This document shows positions 1-5,222 of a DNA stretch of 5,222 nt, one piece after another. Made by a program: the position numbers and the translations under genes. Location: positions 1-5,222 of the forward strand of contig MTLR01000102.1 in assembly GCA_002010925.1 (NCBI GenBank). The letters are read 5' to 3'. Within the stretch, counting starts at the first letter, position 1. Every line of letters starts with the position of its first letter. This stretch comes from Candidatus Bathyarchaeota archaeon JdFR-04. Lineage in GTDB: Archaea > Thermoproteota > Bathyarchaeia > Bathyarchaeales > UBA233. Under the pieces are notes generated by a model, which made no database searches, was not told the origin of the DNA, and saw only the letters and a list, made by a program, of their open reading frames with translations.

Positions 1-77
1 AAGAGGCAATTGAAAAGAGTCTTCAGCCAATCGATCCATCAATAAGGTTTATATTAGAAGCAGTTTTCTCATATTAA
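1..77 (+). CDS. 3' end of an unidentified protein gene (24 codons visible)
   Basis: The third forward frame is open from the left edge (first full codon at 3) to a TAA at 75-77 and would give a 24-residue C-terminus ending in FILEAVFSY. Frames 1 and 2 are closed early, by a TAA at 43-45 and a TGA at 11-13. The stop lies 28 nt before the S8e start on the same strand, a spacing usual for neighbouring archaeal genes. I do not recognise the family. A 24-codon open stretch is weak evidence alone and could be chance, so this is a tentative partial gene whose body lies outside the window. Confidence 0.4.
   Translation, partial: EAIEKSLQPIDPSIRFILEAVFSY
48..56 (+). promoter_or_regulatory. Possible archaeal TATA box for the S8e gene
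   Basis: TTTATATTA, preceded by the purine-rich ATAAGG that could act as a BRE, resembles an archaeal TATA element. With usual archaeal spacing (about 25 nt from box centre to start), transcription would begin near 76-80, giving a leader of about 26-30 nt that contains the ribosome-binding site at 95-99. The box would lie inside the last codons of the upstream gene. AT-rich sequence makes chance matches common. A second candidate, TATTAAA at 72-78, would give an almost leaderless mRNA and fits the presence of a ribosome-binding site less well. Confidence 0.35.
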
Positions 78-94
78 ACATCCGTTCGATAAAT

Positions 95-99
95 GGGAG
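95..99 (+). promoter_or_regulatory. Shine-Dalgarno site of the S8e gene
   Basis: GGGAG sits 6 nt before the ATG at 106-108 and matches the anti-Shine-Dalgarno end of archaeal 16S rRNA over GGAG. It supports the ATG at 106 as the start; the protein's N-terminus also matches the S8e family from that residue. Confidence 0.6.
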
Positions 100-105
100 A
101 ATAAA

Positions 106-495
106 ATGTCTGTTTGGCATGGAGACCAGCATAAGCGTAAGCCAACGGGTGGGAAAAGACGCTCATATCGGAAGAAGCGTCGCTTTGAAAGAGGGTCCTT
201 CCCAACAGAAACGATGCTGGGTGAACCAGCGAGGAAAATAAGTCGTAGACGGGGAGGCAATATCAAAGTTCGAGTCTTAAGTGACAAATACGCTTGCGTT
301 ACCGACCCTGCCACTGGTAAAACTCAAAAAGCTGAAATTATCCGCGTTGTAAAAAATCCGGCAAATGTGGATTACGACCGAAGGGGAGTAATAACTAAGG
401 GCGCTGTAATCGAGACCTCAATGGGTTTAGCTCGGGTCACGTCACGTCCCGGGCAAAACGGGGTAATAAACGCTATCTTAGTCGAAAAAGAATAA
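106..495 (+). CDS. rps8e: Small-subunit ribosomal protein S8e
   Basis: Encodes a 129-residue S8e protein, a component of the archaeal and eukaryotic 30S/40S subunit that is absent from bacteria and binds 16S rRNA. The family pattern is clear throughout: an N-terminal MSVWHG stretch, a strongly basic arm at about residues 10-26, the KISRRRGG-NIKVR segment at 44-56, the NPANVDYDRRGVITKGAVIET core at 84-104, and the C-terminal SRPGQNGVINA motif at 113-123. The length is normal for archaeal S8e, which lacks the large insertion of eukaryotic S8. The ATG at 106 has a GGGAG site 6 nt upstream. The gene stands alone on the + strand after a short upstream tail and converges on srp19, with 3 nt between the two stop codons. 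Nothing is broken or missing. Identification is secure. Confidence 0.96.
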   Translation: MSVWHGDQHKRKPTGGKRRSYRKKRRFERGSFPTETMLGEPARKISRRRGGNIKVRVLSDKYACVTDPATGKTQKAEIIRVVKNPANVDYDRRGVITKGAVIETSMGLARVTSRPGQNGVINAILVEKE

Positions 496-498
496 ATT
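485..498 (-). terminator. Possible weak T-rich terminator after srp19
   Basis: Read on the - strand, the bases after the srp19 stop give TTTATTC followed by five T, then a G/C-containing stretch. This is a shorter U-tract than the one on the other strand and lies inside the end of the S8e gene. Further T runs on the - strand occur at 351-356 (6) and 326-330 (5), so the long - strand transcript may end only after running antisense into S8e. Confidence 0.3.
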
Positions 499-822
499 CT
501 ATTGTTTTTTCGATTTTTTACGTTTTTCCAGCTGTGCTTCATTTCGAACTTTTAAGAGTTCAGTAGCAATCCTCTGGAGAAGAGCATTTTTAGACCGTTT
601 TTTAACGACTAATAACATGCCGCTTCTTATCCATGGCATTTTAGGGTGAGCTACATCTAAAACTACATCATGTTGGAGCTTTATGCGTCTCACAGCTTCC
701 TTTAGCTCACCGATTTTCGGTGAGGGCACGCAGAATTTCTTTGGGAGTCTTCTTCCCTCGTTTCTTGTCCTTGTAGAATCAAAGTAAACTGGCCACACTA
801 TGATTTTGTCCTGTTTTCGCAT
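499..822 (-). CDS. srp19: Signal recognition particle protein SRP19
   Basis: A 107-residue SRP19. It binds 7S (SRP) RNA at the tips of helices 6 and 8 and prepares it for SRP54, which then targets membrane and secreted proteins to the translocon. Family marks: IIVWPVYFD at residues 7-15, the basic STRTRNEGRRLPK loop at 16-28, VPSPK at 32-36, and HPKMPWIRSGMLLV at 59-72, corresponding to the usual YPRxW segment. The last ten residues are mostly Lys/Arg, as is common for archaeal SRP19, and probably contact RNA. The ATG at 820-822 follows the gltX stop by 12 nt, and a weak GGCGA site lies 5 nt before it, so it is probably the last gene of the isoprenoid-gltX operon. It is in the same frame as gltX, separated by one TAA and four codons. 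Identification is secure. Confidence 0.95.
   Translation of the reverse strand: MRKQDKIIVWPVYFDSTRTRNEGRRLPKKFCVPSPKIGELKEAVRRIKLQHDVVLDVAHPKMPWIRSGMLLVVKKRSKNALLQRIATELLKVRNEAQLEKRKKSKKQ
505..527 (+). terminator. Oligo-T terminator of the S8e transcript, inside the srp19 reading frame
   Basis: Three T runs on the + strand (6, 6 and 5 T at 505-510, 514-519 and 523-527) begin 9 nt after the S8e stop codon. Archaeal RNA polymerase terminates at such U-rich stretches without needing a hairpin. On the - strand the same bases are lysine codons of the SRP19 tail, so the T runs may be a by-product of that basic tail; in either case they should stop transcription here. Confidence 0.55.
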
Positions 823-827
823 GTTTT

Positions 828-832
828 TCGCC
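828..832 (-). promoter_or_regulatory. Weak Shine-Dalgarno candidate for srp19
   Basis: On the - strand GGCGA lies 5 nt before the srp19 ATG, in the 12-nt gap after the gltX TAA. It differs by one base from the common GGTGA. The position is good but the match is modest; translational coupling to gltX may also help. Confidence 0.35.
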
Positions 833-834
833 TT

Positions 835-2571
835 TTATCTATGAGCATAATAAACTGTGAGCTTCCCGTTTACTTTATCTATTCTTACGAATCCAAATCT
901 TTCGAACTGTATTATAGCATTAAGCCTTAATTTTTTGCAAAGCTTTTCAGTTATTCCCTCTTTGGTCGAAGCATCCGGCATAACAACCTCGCATGGCATT
1001 CCCGCGTTGATTGGAATCCAGTGTATTAGTGGTGCCTTCAACCTTTTTGCCTCCTGATAAGGTTCGCTGTGATAATGGCTTTCCACCGCATAGCTATTAA
1101 CTTCCGTTATTTCAATGTTAAAAAGCCCCATTAAACGAATTAACTTCTCTTCCTTGAACTTGTCGTAGTCTGTTCTGGAAACCCAAAATTGTACCTCTCT
1201 AGTTTTGTTCTTAGGTTCTATTCGATATTCTCGGCTCCCTCTTTCCGGATGTTCGGGATGTAAGTAAAGCTTAACATGGAAAATCTTTGGAACATTCTTT
1301 ACTGTTAGTTGAACCGGGCTTTCAACAAAAAAGTAGCGGTCAGCTTTCGGATCCAGAACTTTTCGATTGTAAGCGTAAAGATTCTCCCAACTTAATACTA
1401 CATCCACGGTTTTTGGGCCCACGTCAATTATCAATTGCCGGATGGCTTCAGGCGTTATTCCTCTTCTTCTTAAAGCTAGGAAAGTTGCAAGTCGGGGGTC
1501 ATCCCAACTCTTGAATGTTCCATCACGAATTCCTTGGATTATCTTCGATTTGCTAAGGAACGCGCCTGTAATCTTTAGTCTGCCATAATGGATAGCTTCT
1601 GGGTATTCCCAGCCGAAATGCTTATACATGTATTCTTGGCGGCGCTGATTAGTTAAGTGCTCTTTCCCTCGGATTATGTGAGTTACTTCCATCAAATGAT
1701 CGTCGATTCCACAAGCAAAATTGTAGAGCGGCCAAACGCGGTATTTGTTTCCAACCCTTGGATGCGGATACCTATCAGTGTCTATTATTCGTAGGGCTGG
1801 CCAGTCCCTGATCGCAGGGTTTGGGTGGGTTATGTCGGTTTTTATACGGACTACAGCTTCTCCCTCAGAGTAAGCGCCGTTAAGCATTTTATCCCACCTT
1901 TCGAGTTGCGTTTCCGGTGGTGACCCTCGACAGGGACATGGCTGTTTTGCTAATATTCTCCGGCGAAATTCTTGTCGATTACATGTGCAGATGTAGGCAT
2001 TTCCATCTTGTAGCAGTTTTCTGGCATACTCGTAATATATAAGTATCCGGTCGCTTTGGATATACTCCTCGTCGGGTTTACATCCTAACCATTCAAGGTC
2101 ATCCCTTATTTTATCATAAAATTCTAAAGCTGTTCTTTTCAGTCTCGGGTCTGTATCTTCAAAGCGTAGAAGGAACTTTCCCTTATACATTTTGGCATAT
2201 TCATGGCATAAGATTATGGCCCTAGCTGAGCCTAAATGTAGAACACAGTCAGGATTAGGTGAGAATCGGGTAACTATCCTAGAATACCTATCAGCATTTG
2301 GCAGTGGCGGAAGCTTTTTCTCTTCTCCAACTTTCTTTTTGGCCAAAAGCTCTGGCCAATTCTCCTCTATTACCCTTCGCTGTTCTGTTAAGCTTAAGCT
2401 GTTAACTTCTTGCACTATCTCTTTTACAAGTTGGGCTACCTGTTTTATCTCTGTTTTAAGTTGCGGCTTCTCGGCGAGAAGTTTTCCTATTACGGATGAT
2501 TCACGGGCTCTTCCCTTATGTTGGACTGCGTTCAGAAGGGCAAATTTACGGACTAGCCTTCTTATTTCCAT
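835..2571 (-). CDS. gltX: Glutamyl-tRNA synthetase, archaeal (GlnRS-like) type
   Basis: Attaches glutamate to tRNA-Glu in the cytoplasm, using ATP. Numbering from the upstream TTG at 2580 (581 residues): an archaeal-type N-terminal region at 1-100; the Rossmann active site with TRFSPNPDCVLHLGSARA at 104-121 (HIGH box, here HLGS at 115-118); a CxC...CxC zinc knuckle at C198, C200, C215 and C217; RGKEH at 304-308; and FLSKSK at 341-346 as the KMSKS loop. A GlnRS-like beta-barrel anticodon-binding part fills roughly 420-581. Length is normal for archaeal GluRS. Archaeal enzymes of this type often also charge tRNA-Gln with Glu for later amidation; this is not visible in the sequence. I prefer the ATG at 2569-2571 (MEIRRLVRKFALLNAV), since the family usually begins a few residues before this I-x-x-x-V segment. 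TTG at 2578-2580 adds three residues and is the main alternative. It lies between idsA and srp19 in the operon. Confidence 0.95.
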   Translation of the reverse strand: MEIRRLVRKFALLNAVQHKGRARESSVIGKLLAEKPQLKTEIKQVAQLVKEIVQEVNSLSLTEQRRVIEENWPELLAKKKVGEEKKLPPLPNADRYSRIVTRFSPNPDCVLHLGSARAIILCHEYAKMYKGKFLLRFEDTDPRLKRTALEFYDKIRDDLEWLGCKPDEEYIQSDRILIYYEYARKLLQDGNAYICTCNRQEFRRRILAKQPCPCRGSPPETQLERWDKMLNGAYSEGEAVVRIKTDITHPNPAIRDWPALRIIDTDRYPHPRVGNKYRVWPLYNFACGIDDHLMEVTHIIRGKEHLTNQRRQEYMYKHFGWEYPEAIHYGRLKITGAFLSKSKIIQGIRDGTFKSWDDPRLATFLALRRRGITPEAIRQLIIDVGPKTVDVVLSWENLYAYNRKVLDPKADRYFFVESPVQLTVKNVPKIFHVKLYLHPEHPERGSREYRIEPKNKTREVQFWVSRTDYDKFKEEKLIRLMGLFNIEITEVNSYAVESHYHSEPYQEAKRLKAPLIHWIPINAGMPCEVVMPDASTKEGITEKLCKKLRLNAIIQFERFGFVRIDKVNGKLTVYYAHR

Positions 2572-2578
2572 GTCTTTC

Positions 2579-2599
2579 AAGGGAATACACTGTTCCCCT
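2579..2599 (-). repeat. Inverted repeat (hairpin) in the idsA-gltX gap
   Basis: On the - strand the arms AGGGGAA (2599-2593) and TTCCCTT (2585-2579) can pair as a 7-bp stem with one G-U wobble around a 7-nt loop, CAGTGTA. The hairpin begins just after the idsA TAG and ends on the first two bases of the candidate TTG start of gltX. It contains the only G-rich ribosome-binding candidate upstream of gltX (GGGG at 2595-2598). It could modulate gltX translation or mark an mRNA processing site. It is short, so chance is possible. Confidence 0.45.
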
Positions 2600-3709
2600 C
2601 TAGATTTTTCTCTGGATGAGATAGTTGGCGAAGTCTCTTAATTTTTCCTTTGCTCTTGATGATGACAGAAGAGGATCTATCTCTTTCCAGCTTTGCTCAA
2701 CGATTTTCTTCGCGTAGTCTCTTGCATAGTTGATTGCACCGTATTTCGCCATAATTCCTATAGCTTCTTCCTTGAGTTTTTCATTTGAAGTATGCATATT
2801 AAGTATTTCAATTAATCTTTCTCTGTCTTGTTTTAAAGCCTTTTTTAAGGTGTAAATTACCATGAGGCTTCGTTTCCCTTCAGTTATGTCCTGCCCTCGA
2901 CCACCTTTTTTTTCAGCGAATTCTTGACTTATAACATCGAGGAGATCGTCTTGAATTTGAAAGGCAACACCTATGGACTCGGCAAATCTGCCAAGCTTTT
3001 CCACAAGTTCTTCCTTTGCGTCAGCTAACACTGCGGCGATTTTCGCCGCCATTCTCGCTAGTGTTCCAGTTTTATAGGCACACATTTGCATGTAGGCTTC
3101 TTCACTTAATTGATTAGCATCAGCTAAGCCTTTATGCCACGCTATGTCCATAGCTTGCCCTAAGCTCAGCTTAATCATTTCTTCCACGTAGATCTCATAG
3201 ATTTTTTTTAGTTTTTGGATTGGGATCCGGTTTCTGTTCTCTATTAGTGGAAGAAGCGGTAAATAATAGATAGCGTTCCCTAGGTTTATGGCTACGTCTA
3301 ATCCATAGATCTTGTAGGTACATGGTTTTCCCCTTCGATATTGGGAACGGTCTTCGATGTCATCGATTATTATAGTTCCGTTATGGATAACCTCGGGGAT
3401 TATAGCGAATTCTAAATATTCCTGTGGGTTTTTTCCTAGAGCTTCACATATTAAAAGGAAAAGTGCAGGTCTCCAACGTTTTCCTCCACGATCGAGAAAC
3501 TCCCAAAAAGGCTCTGCTAAGGCCTTGTTTAGGGCATCGATATTATGCGCGTAACGGGGTTGGAGGATTTTAAAAAGAAGCGAGTTTTCCTCAAACTTTC
3601 GTGGGATATATTTCTCTATAGCCTTATCTATTTTCGCTACATTTTTCCTAAGGAAACTTTCCACATCCATACTTTCATCTTCCATATGAGGCGCTTTAAC
3701 GTCTTGCAT
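2600..3709 (-). CDS. idsA: Polyprenyl diphosphate synthase, probably geranylgeranyl diphosphate synthase
   Basis: Condenses IPP units onto an allylic diphosphate to make the C20 (or longer) prenyl chain for archaeal ether lipids. The 369-residue all-helical trans-prenyltransferase shows GGKRWRP at 75-81, the first Asp-rich motif DDIED at 116-120, followed by RRGKP, GQAMD at 184-188, KTG at 213-215, FQIQDDLLD at 250-258 with the second Asp-rich motif at 254-258, and GKR at 278-280. All Mg/diphosphate-binding residues are present. Residues before DDIED are small (Gly at -5, Thr at -4), unlike short-chain enzymes with aromatics there, so product length is not settled by sequence. The start is uncertain: the ATG at 3709 overlaps the fni end by 14 nt; ATGs at 3685 (10 nt after fni) and 3670 are possible. 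The last has GGAAG 8 nt upstream and begins near where homology should start. About 30 residues longer than many bacterial relatives. Confidence 0.92.
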   Translation of the reverse strand: MQDVKAPHMEDESMDVESFLRKNVAKIDKAIEKYIPRKFEENSLLFKILQPRYAHNIDALNKALAEPFWEFLDRGGKRWRPALFLLICEALGKNPQEYLEFAIIPEVIHNGTIIIDDIEDRSQYRRGKPCTYKIYGLDVAINLGNAIYYLPLLPLIENRNRIPIQKLKKIYEIYVEEMIKLSLGQAMDIAWHKGLADANQLSEEAYMQMCAYKTGTLARMAAKIAAVLADAKEELVEKLGRFAESIGVAFQIQDDLLDVISQEFAEKKGGRGQDITEGKRSLMVIYTLKKALKQDRERLIEILNMHTSNEKLKEEAIGIMAKYGAINYARDYAKKIVEQSWKEIDPLLSSSRAKEKLRDFANYLIQRKI

Positions 3710-4787
3710 AAGCTTCTACGTTAAACCCTCTTAACCTTAACCATTCTCCAGTTTTTCCCATGACTAGAACTGGAACGGTTCTTAACTCTTCTATAGAGGA
3801 AGCTCCAACCAGAAACATAGTGTTTTTCAACTCTTTTATAAAGAAGCTTAAGGTTTCCTTCACTTTTTCTACTCCTTCAACTGCTGAGTGCAATATAGGT
3901 GTAGAAATACTTGTTAAGCTGGCGCCTAGAGCTAGGGCTTTAGCTATGTGGATGCCATTTCGTATGCCCCCTGAAGCTATTACGGGAATTTGCACAGTTT
4001 TAGAAACTTCAACTATCGTAGCCGCCGTTGGGATTCCCCAATCCCAGAAATTTTCCCCAAGTTTCTGCTGAAACTTGTTTTTAGTTTGTTCAGCTCGATA
4101 ATATTCAACGGCTGCAAAGCTCGTTCCGCCGACACCGCTAACATCTATTCCCTTCACGCCAACTGCTTCAAGCTTCTTTGCTTCTTCTTTGGCGATTCCT
4201 GCGCCTGTTTCCTTTACTATCACCGGTACTTCAAGGTTTTGAGCAATTTCTCTTATTTTTTCAATAACTCCCCGGTAATTGGGTTCTCCTTCGGGTTGAA
4301 TTGTTTCTTGTAGCGGATTTAGATGGATGACCAGCGCGTTAGCGCATATCATTTCCACGGCTTTCCTTGCTTCCTTTACTCCATAGCCCTTTACAAGTTG
4401 GGGGGCGCCTAGGTTAGCCAGTAAAAATGCCGTGGGCGCTTTTTCGCGGGCTACGGCAAAAGTTTTTGATAGTTTCCGATTTTCTAGGGCTATTCTTTGG
4501 CTTCCGACACCCATACCTAGCCCTAATTCTTCCACGGCTTCGGCTATGTTGGCGTTTATTTCCTCCGCTTCAGCGGTTCCACCGGTCAAGGCGCCTACAA
4601 TTAGCGGCGCAGTAAACTTATAATTGAATACCATCGTGGAGGTATCTATTTCTTTCTTTTCGATTTCGGGAAGAGCTCTATGCACGAACTTTATGTCTTC
4701 AAAACCAGTGGTGACTTTTCTGGCCATAACGTTTTTTTCCAAGCATATTCTTATATGCTCATTTTTTCTTTTCGCAATTTCACTCAA
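3696..4787 (-). CDS. fni: Type 2 isopentenyl-diphosphate delta-isomerase (FMN-dependent)
   Basis: Interconverts IPP and DMAPP, supplying the starter for prenyl chain growth, using reduced FMN and Mg. The 363-residue TIM barrel has the N-terminal RKNEHI motif at 7-12, the ALTGGT loop at 66-71, GVGSQR at 93-98, HLNPLQE at 155-161 with the expected catalytic Gln160 and Mg-binding Glu161, VKETGAGI at 191-198, DVSGVGGTS at 215-223, and the FMN-phosphate-binding SGGIRNG at 272-278. The start is TTG at 4785-4787: a strong GGGTGA site lies 6 nt before it, and the first ATG (residue 21) would remove the RKNEHI motif, so TTG is well supported. It follows ipk by 6 nt and is in the same frame, separated by a single TGA. 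IDI-2 is the usual isomerase in archaea; nothing essential appears to be missing. Confidence 0.95.
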   Translation of the reverse strand: MSEIAKRKNEHIRICLEKNVMARKVTTGFEDIKFVHRALPEIEKKEIDTSTMVFNYKFTAPLIVGALTGGTAEAEEINANIAEAVEELGLGMGVGSQRIALENRKLSKTFAVAREKAPTAFLLANLGAPQLVKGYGVKEARKAVEMICANALVIHLNPLQETIQPEGEPNYRGVIEKIREIAQNLEVPVIVKETGAGIAKEEAKKLEAVGVKGIDVSGVGGTSFAAVEYYRAEQTKNKFQQKLGENFWDWGIPTAATIVEVSKTVQIPVIASGGIRNGIHIAKALALGASLTSISTPILHSAVEGVEKVKETLSFFIKELKNTMFLVGASSIEELRTVPVLVMGKTGEWLRLRGFNVEAYARR

Positions 4788-4793
4788 TAGTTT

Positions 4794-4799
4794 TCACCC
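4794..4799 (-). promoter_or_regulatory. Shine-Dalgarno site of fni, overlapping the ipk stop codon
   Basis: On the - strand GGGTGA is followed by six bases (AAACTA) and then the TTG start of fni. The TGA of this site is also the stop codon of ipk, so ribosomes finishing ipk stop on the fni initiation signal. The strength and position of the site decide the TTG start. This arrangement predicts tight translational coupling of the two enzymes. Confidence 0.75.
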
Positions 4800-5222
4800 T
4801 TTCTGGATGTATGTGCCTAGCGCCTTCTTGTTTTTTAAGGCTTTATAAATGCGATTAGGTTTAGTAGCATTCACTATAGAAACAGAGATTCCTTTTTCAA
4901 CGACAGGAATTAGCTCCCTGACTTTCCCAAGCATTCCACCAGTAACATCAACTGTTTGAGATTTCCTGAGGCTTTTTTCTAATTCTTTGAGTTCCTCCAG
5001 TGTTAGCTCCGGAATTAGATTTGCGCCTGTTTCCTCCTTTGGATCTGCTGTGTATAAACCGTCAACATCGACGCCCATGATTATCCGTCTGGCTTCGAAC
5101 CTTAACGCGAGGTTTGAAACAAGTTGATCTCCGGAGAGGATTGAGAATCCCTTTACCAAATCCATTACTGCATCTCCGTATAACACTGGCACAAAGCTTG
5201 CTTCGAAGAATTTCGTTATTGC
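4794..5222 (-). CDS. ipk: Isopentenyl phosphate kinase, C-terminal 142 residues
   Basis: Phosphorylates isopentenyl phosphate to IPP with ATP, the last step of the archaeal mevalonate route. The reading frame is open to the right edge; the GTG at 5190-5192 is an internal valine codon because PVLYGD and the preceding AITKFFEASF run through it. In fragment numbering: PVLYGD at 12-17, ILSGDQLVSNLA at 28-39, MGVDVDGLYTADP at 49-61, DVTGGMLGK at 92-100, and C-terminal GTYI at 136-139. This is the C-terminal, ATP-binding half of an amino-acid-kinase fold. The N-terminal half, with the diagnostic catalytic His, lies outside the window; about 110-120 residues are missing judging by the usual length near 255. 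Related kinases (acetylglutamate, uridylate, FomA) share the fold, but the TGGM motif and the fni-idsA neighbours point to IPK. It is probably an early gene of the operon, possibly preceded by mevalonate kinase. Confidence 0.9.
   Translation of the reverse strand, partial: AITKFFEASFVPVLYGDAVMDLVKGFSILSGDQLVSNLALRFEARRIIMGVDVDGLYTADPKEETGANLIPELTLEELKELEKSLRKSQTVDVTGGMLGKVRELIPVVEKGISVSIVNATKPNRIYKALKNKKALGTYIQKG

Noticed and set aside
93..104. Tiny upstream frame (Met-Gly-Glu-stop) overlapping the S8e Shine-Dalgarno
   Set aside because: It has no ribosome-binding site of its own and its ATG overlaps the G-run used by S8e; a three-codon frame of this kind is expected by chance.
847..854. TATA-like TTTATTAT on the - strand about 25 nt before srp19
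   Set aside because: It lies in the coding end of gltX in an AT-rich stretch, has no clear BRE, and would leave almost no leader; a promoter is not needed given the 12-nt gap to gltX.
2192..2641. 149-codon + strand open frame opposite the gltX start and the idsA end
   Set aside because: It is antisense to two confident genes, with a composition that mirrors their codons and no family features.
3760..4313. Two + strand open frames of over 100 codons opposite fni
   Set aside because: They lie fully antisense to a well-supported enzyme gene, have no recognisable motifs or ribosome-binding sites, and overlap each other; they are shadows of fni.
5190..5192. GTG as the start codon of the kinase gene at the right edge
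   Set aside because: The frame stays open to base 5222 and the residues before it fit the kinase fold leading into PVLYGD; it is an internal valine of a truncated gene.
4794..5222. Kinase fragment as acetylglutamate kinase or uridylate kinase
   Set aside because: The DVTGGM motif, the C-terminal GTYI and the position beside fni and idsA fit isopentenyl phosphate kinase better, although the diagnostic N-terminal His is outside the window.
1..5222. tRNA, rRNA, CRISPR array, insertion sequence, riboswitch or defence system
   Set aside because: Coding sequence fills nearly the whole window and gaps are at most 28 nt; I saw no repeat array, cloverleaf, transposase or unusual accessory gene.

Overview
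The window is archaeal housekeeping DNA. Evidence is the archaeal/eukaryotic-type ribosomal protein S8e, an SRP19 protein, a GlnRS-like archaeal-type glutamyl-tRNA synthetase, and an isopentenyl phosphate kinase next to a type 2 isopentenyl-diphosphate isomerase, which is the archaeal version of the mevalonate pathway. Several proteins read like those of the TACK side of the archaea (a Bathyarchaeia-like lineage is my best guess), but that placement is an impression from sequence style, not a computed result.

Layout, left to right. Bases 1-77 hold the last 24 codons of an unidentified + strand gene. Bases 106-495 encode S8e on the + strand, with a likely Shine-Dalgarno site and a possible promoter in the end of the upstream gene. 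From 499 to the right edge everything is on the - strand and forms one tightly packed gene series, read from high to low coordinates: ipk (N-terminus cut off by the window edge), fni, idsA, gltX, srp19. The gaps in that series are 6 nt, a 14-nt overlap (or a 10-nt gap if a later idsA start is used), about 19-28 nt and 12 nt, so co-transcription from a promoter beyond the right edge is very likely. The + and - strand transcription units converge with only 3 nt between the stop codons of S8e and SRP19.

Functionally, the first three genes of the series are consecutive steps of isoprenoid synthesis: isopentenyl phosphate to IPP (Ipk), IPP to DMAPP (Fni), then condensation to a long prenyl diphosphate (IdsA), the precursor of archaeal membrane lipids. 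The last two genes serve translation and protein export: Glu-tRNA formation and assembly of the signal recognition particle. No stretch over 300 bases lacks a gene. I see no tRNA, rRNA, mobile element, CRISPR array or defence system.

I did not find a new biological system here. The points most worth a second look are local: a small hairpin that fills the idsA-gltX gap and covers the only purine-rich ribosome-binding candidate; a UGA stop codon that is also part of the Shine-Dalgarno site of a UUG-started fni in the same reading frame; convergent genes whose terminator signal appears to be written inside the lysine-rich tail of SRP19; a prenyltransferase with small residues where chain-length gating residues sit; and a HIGH-motif variant in the GluRS.
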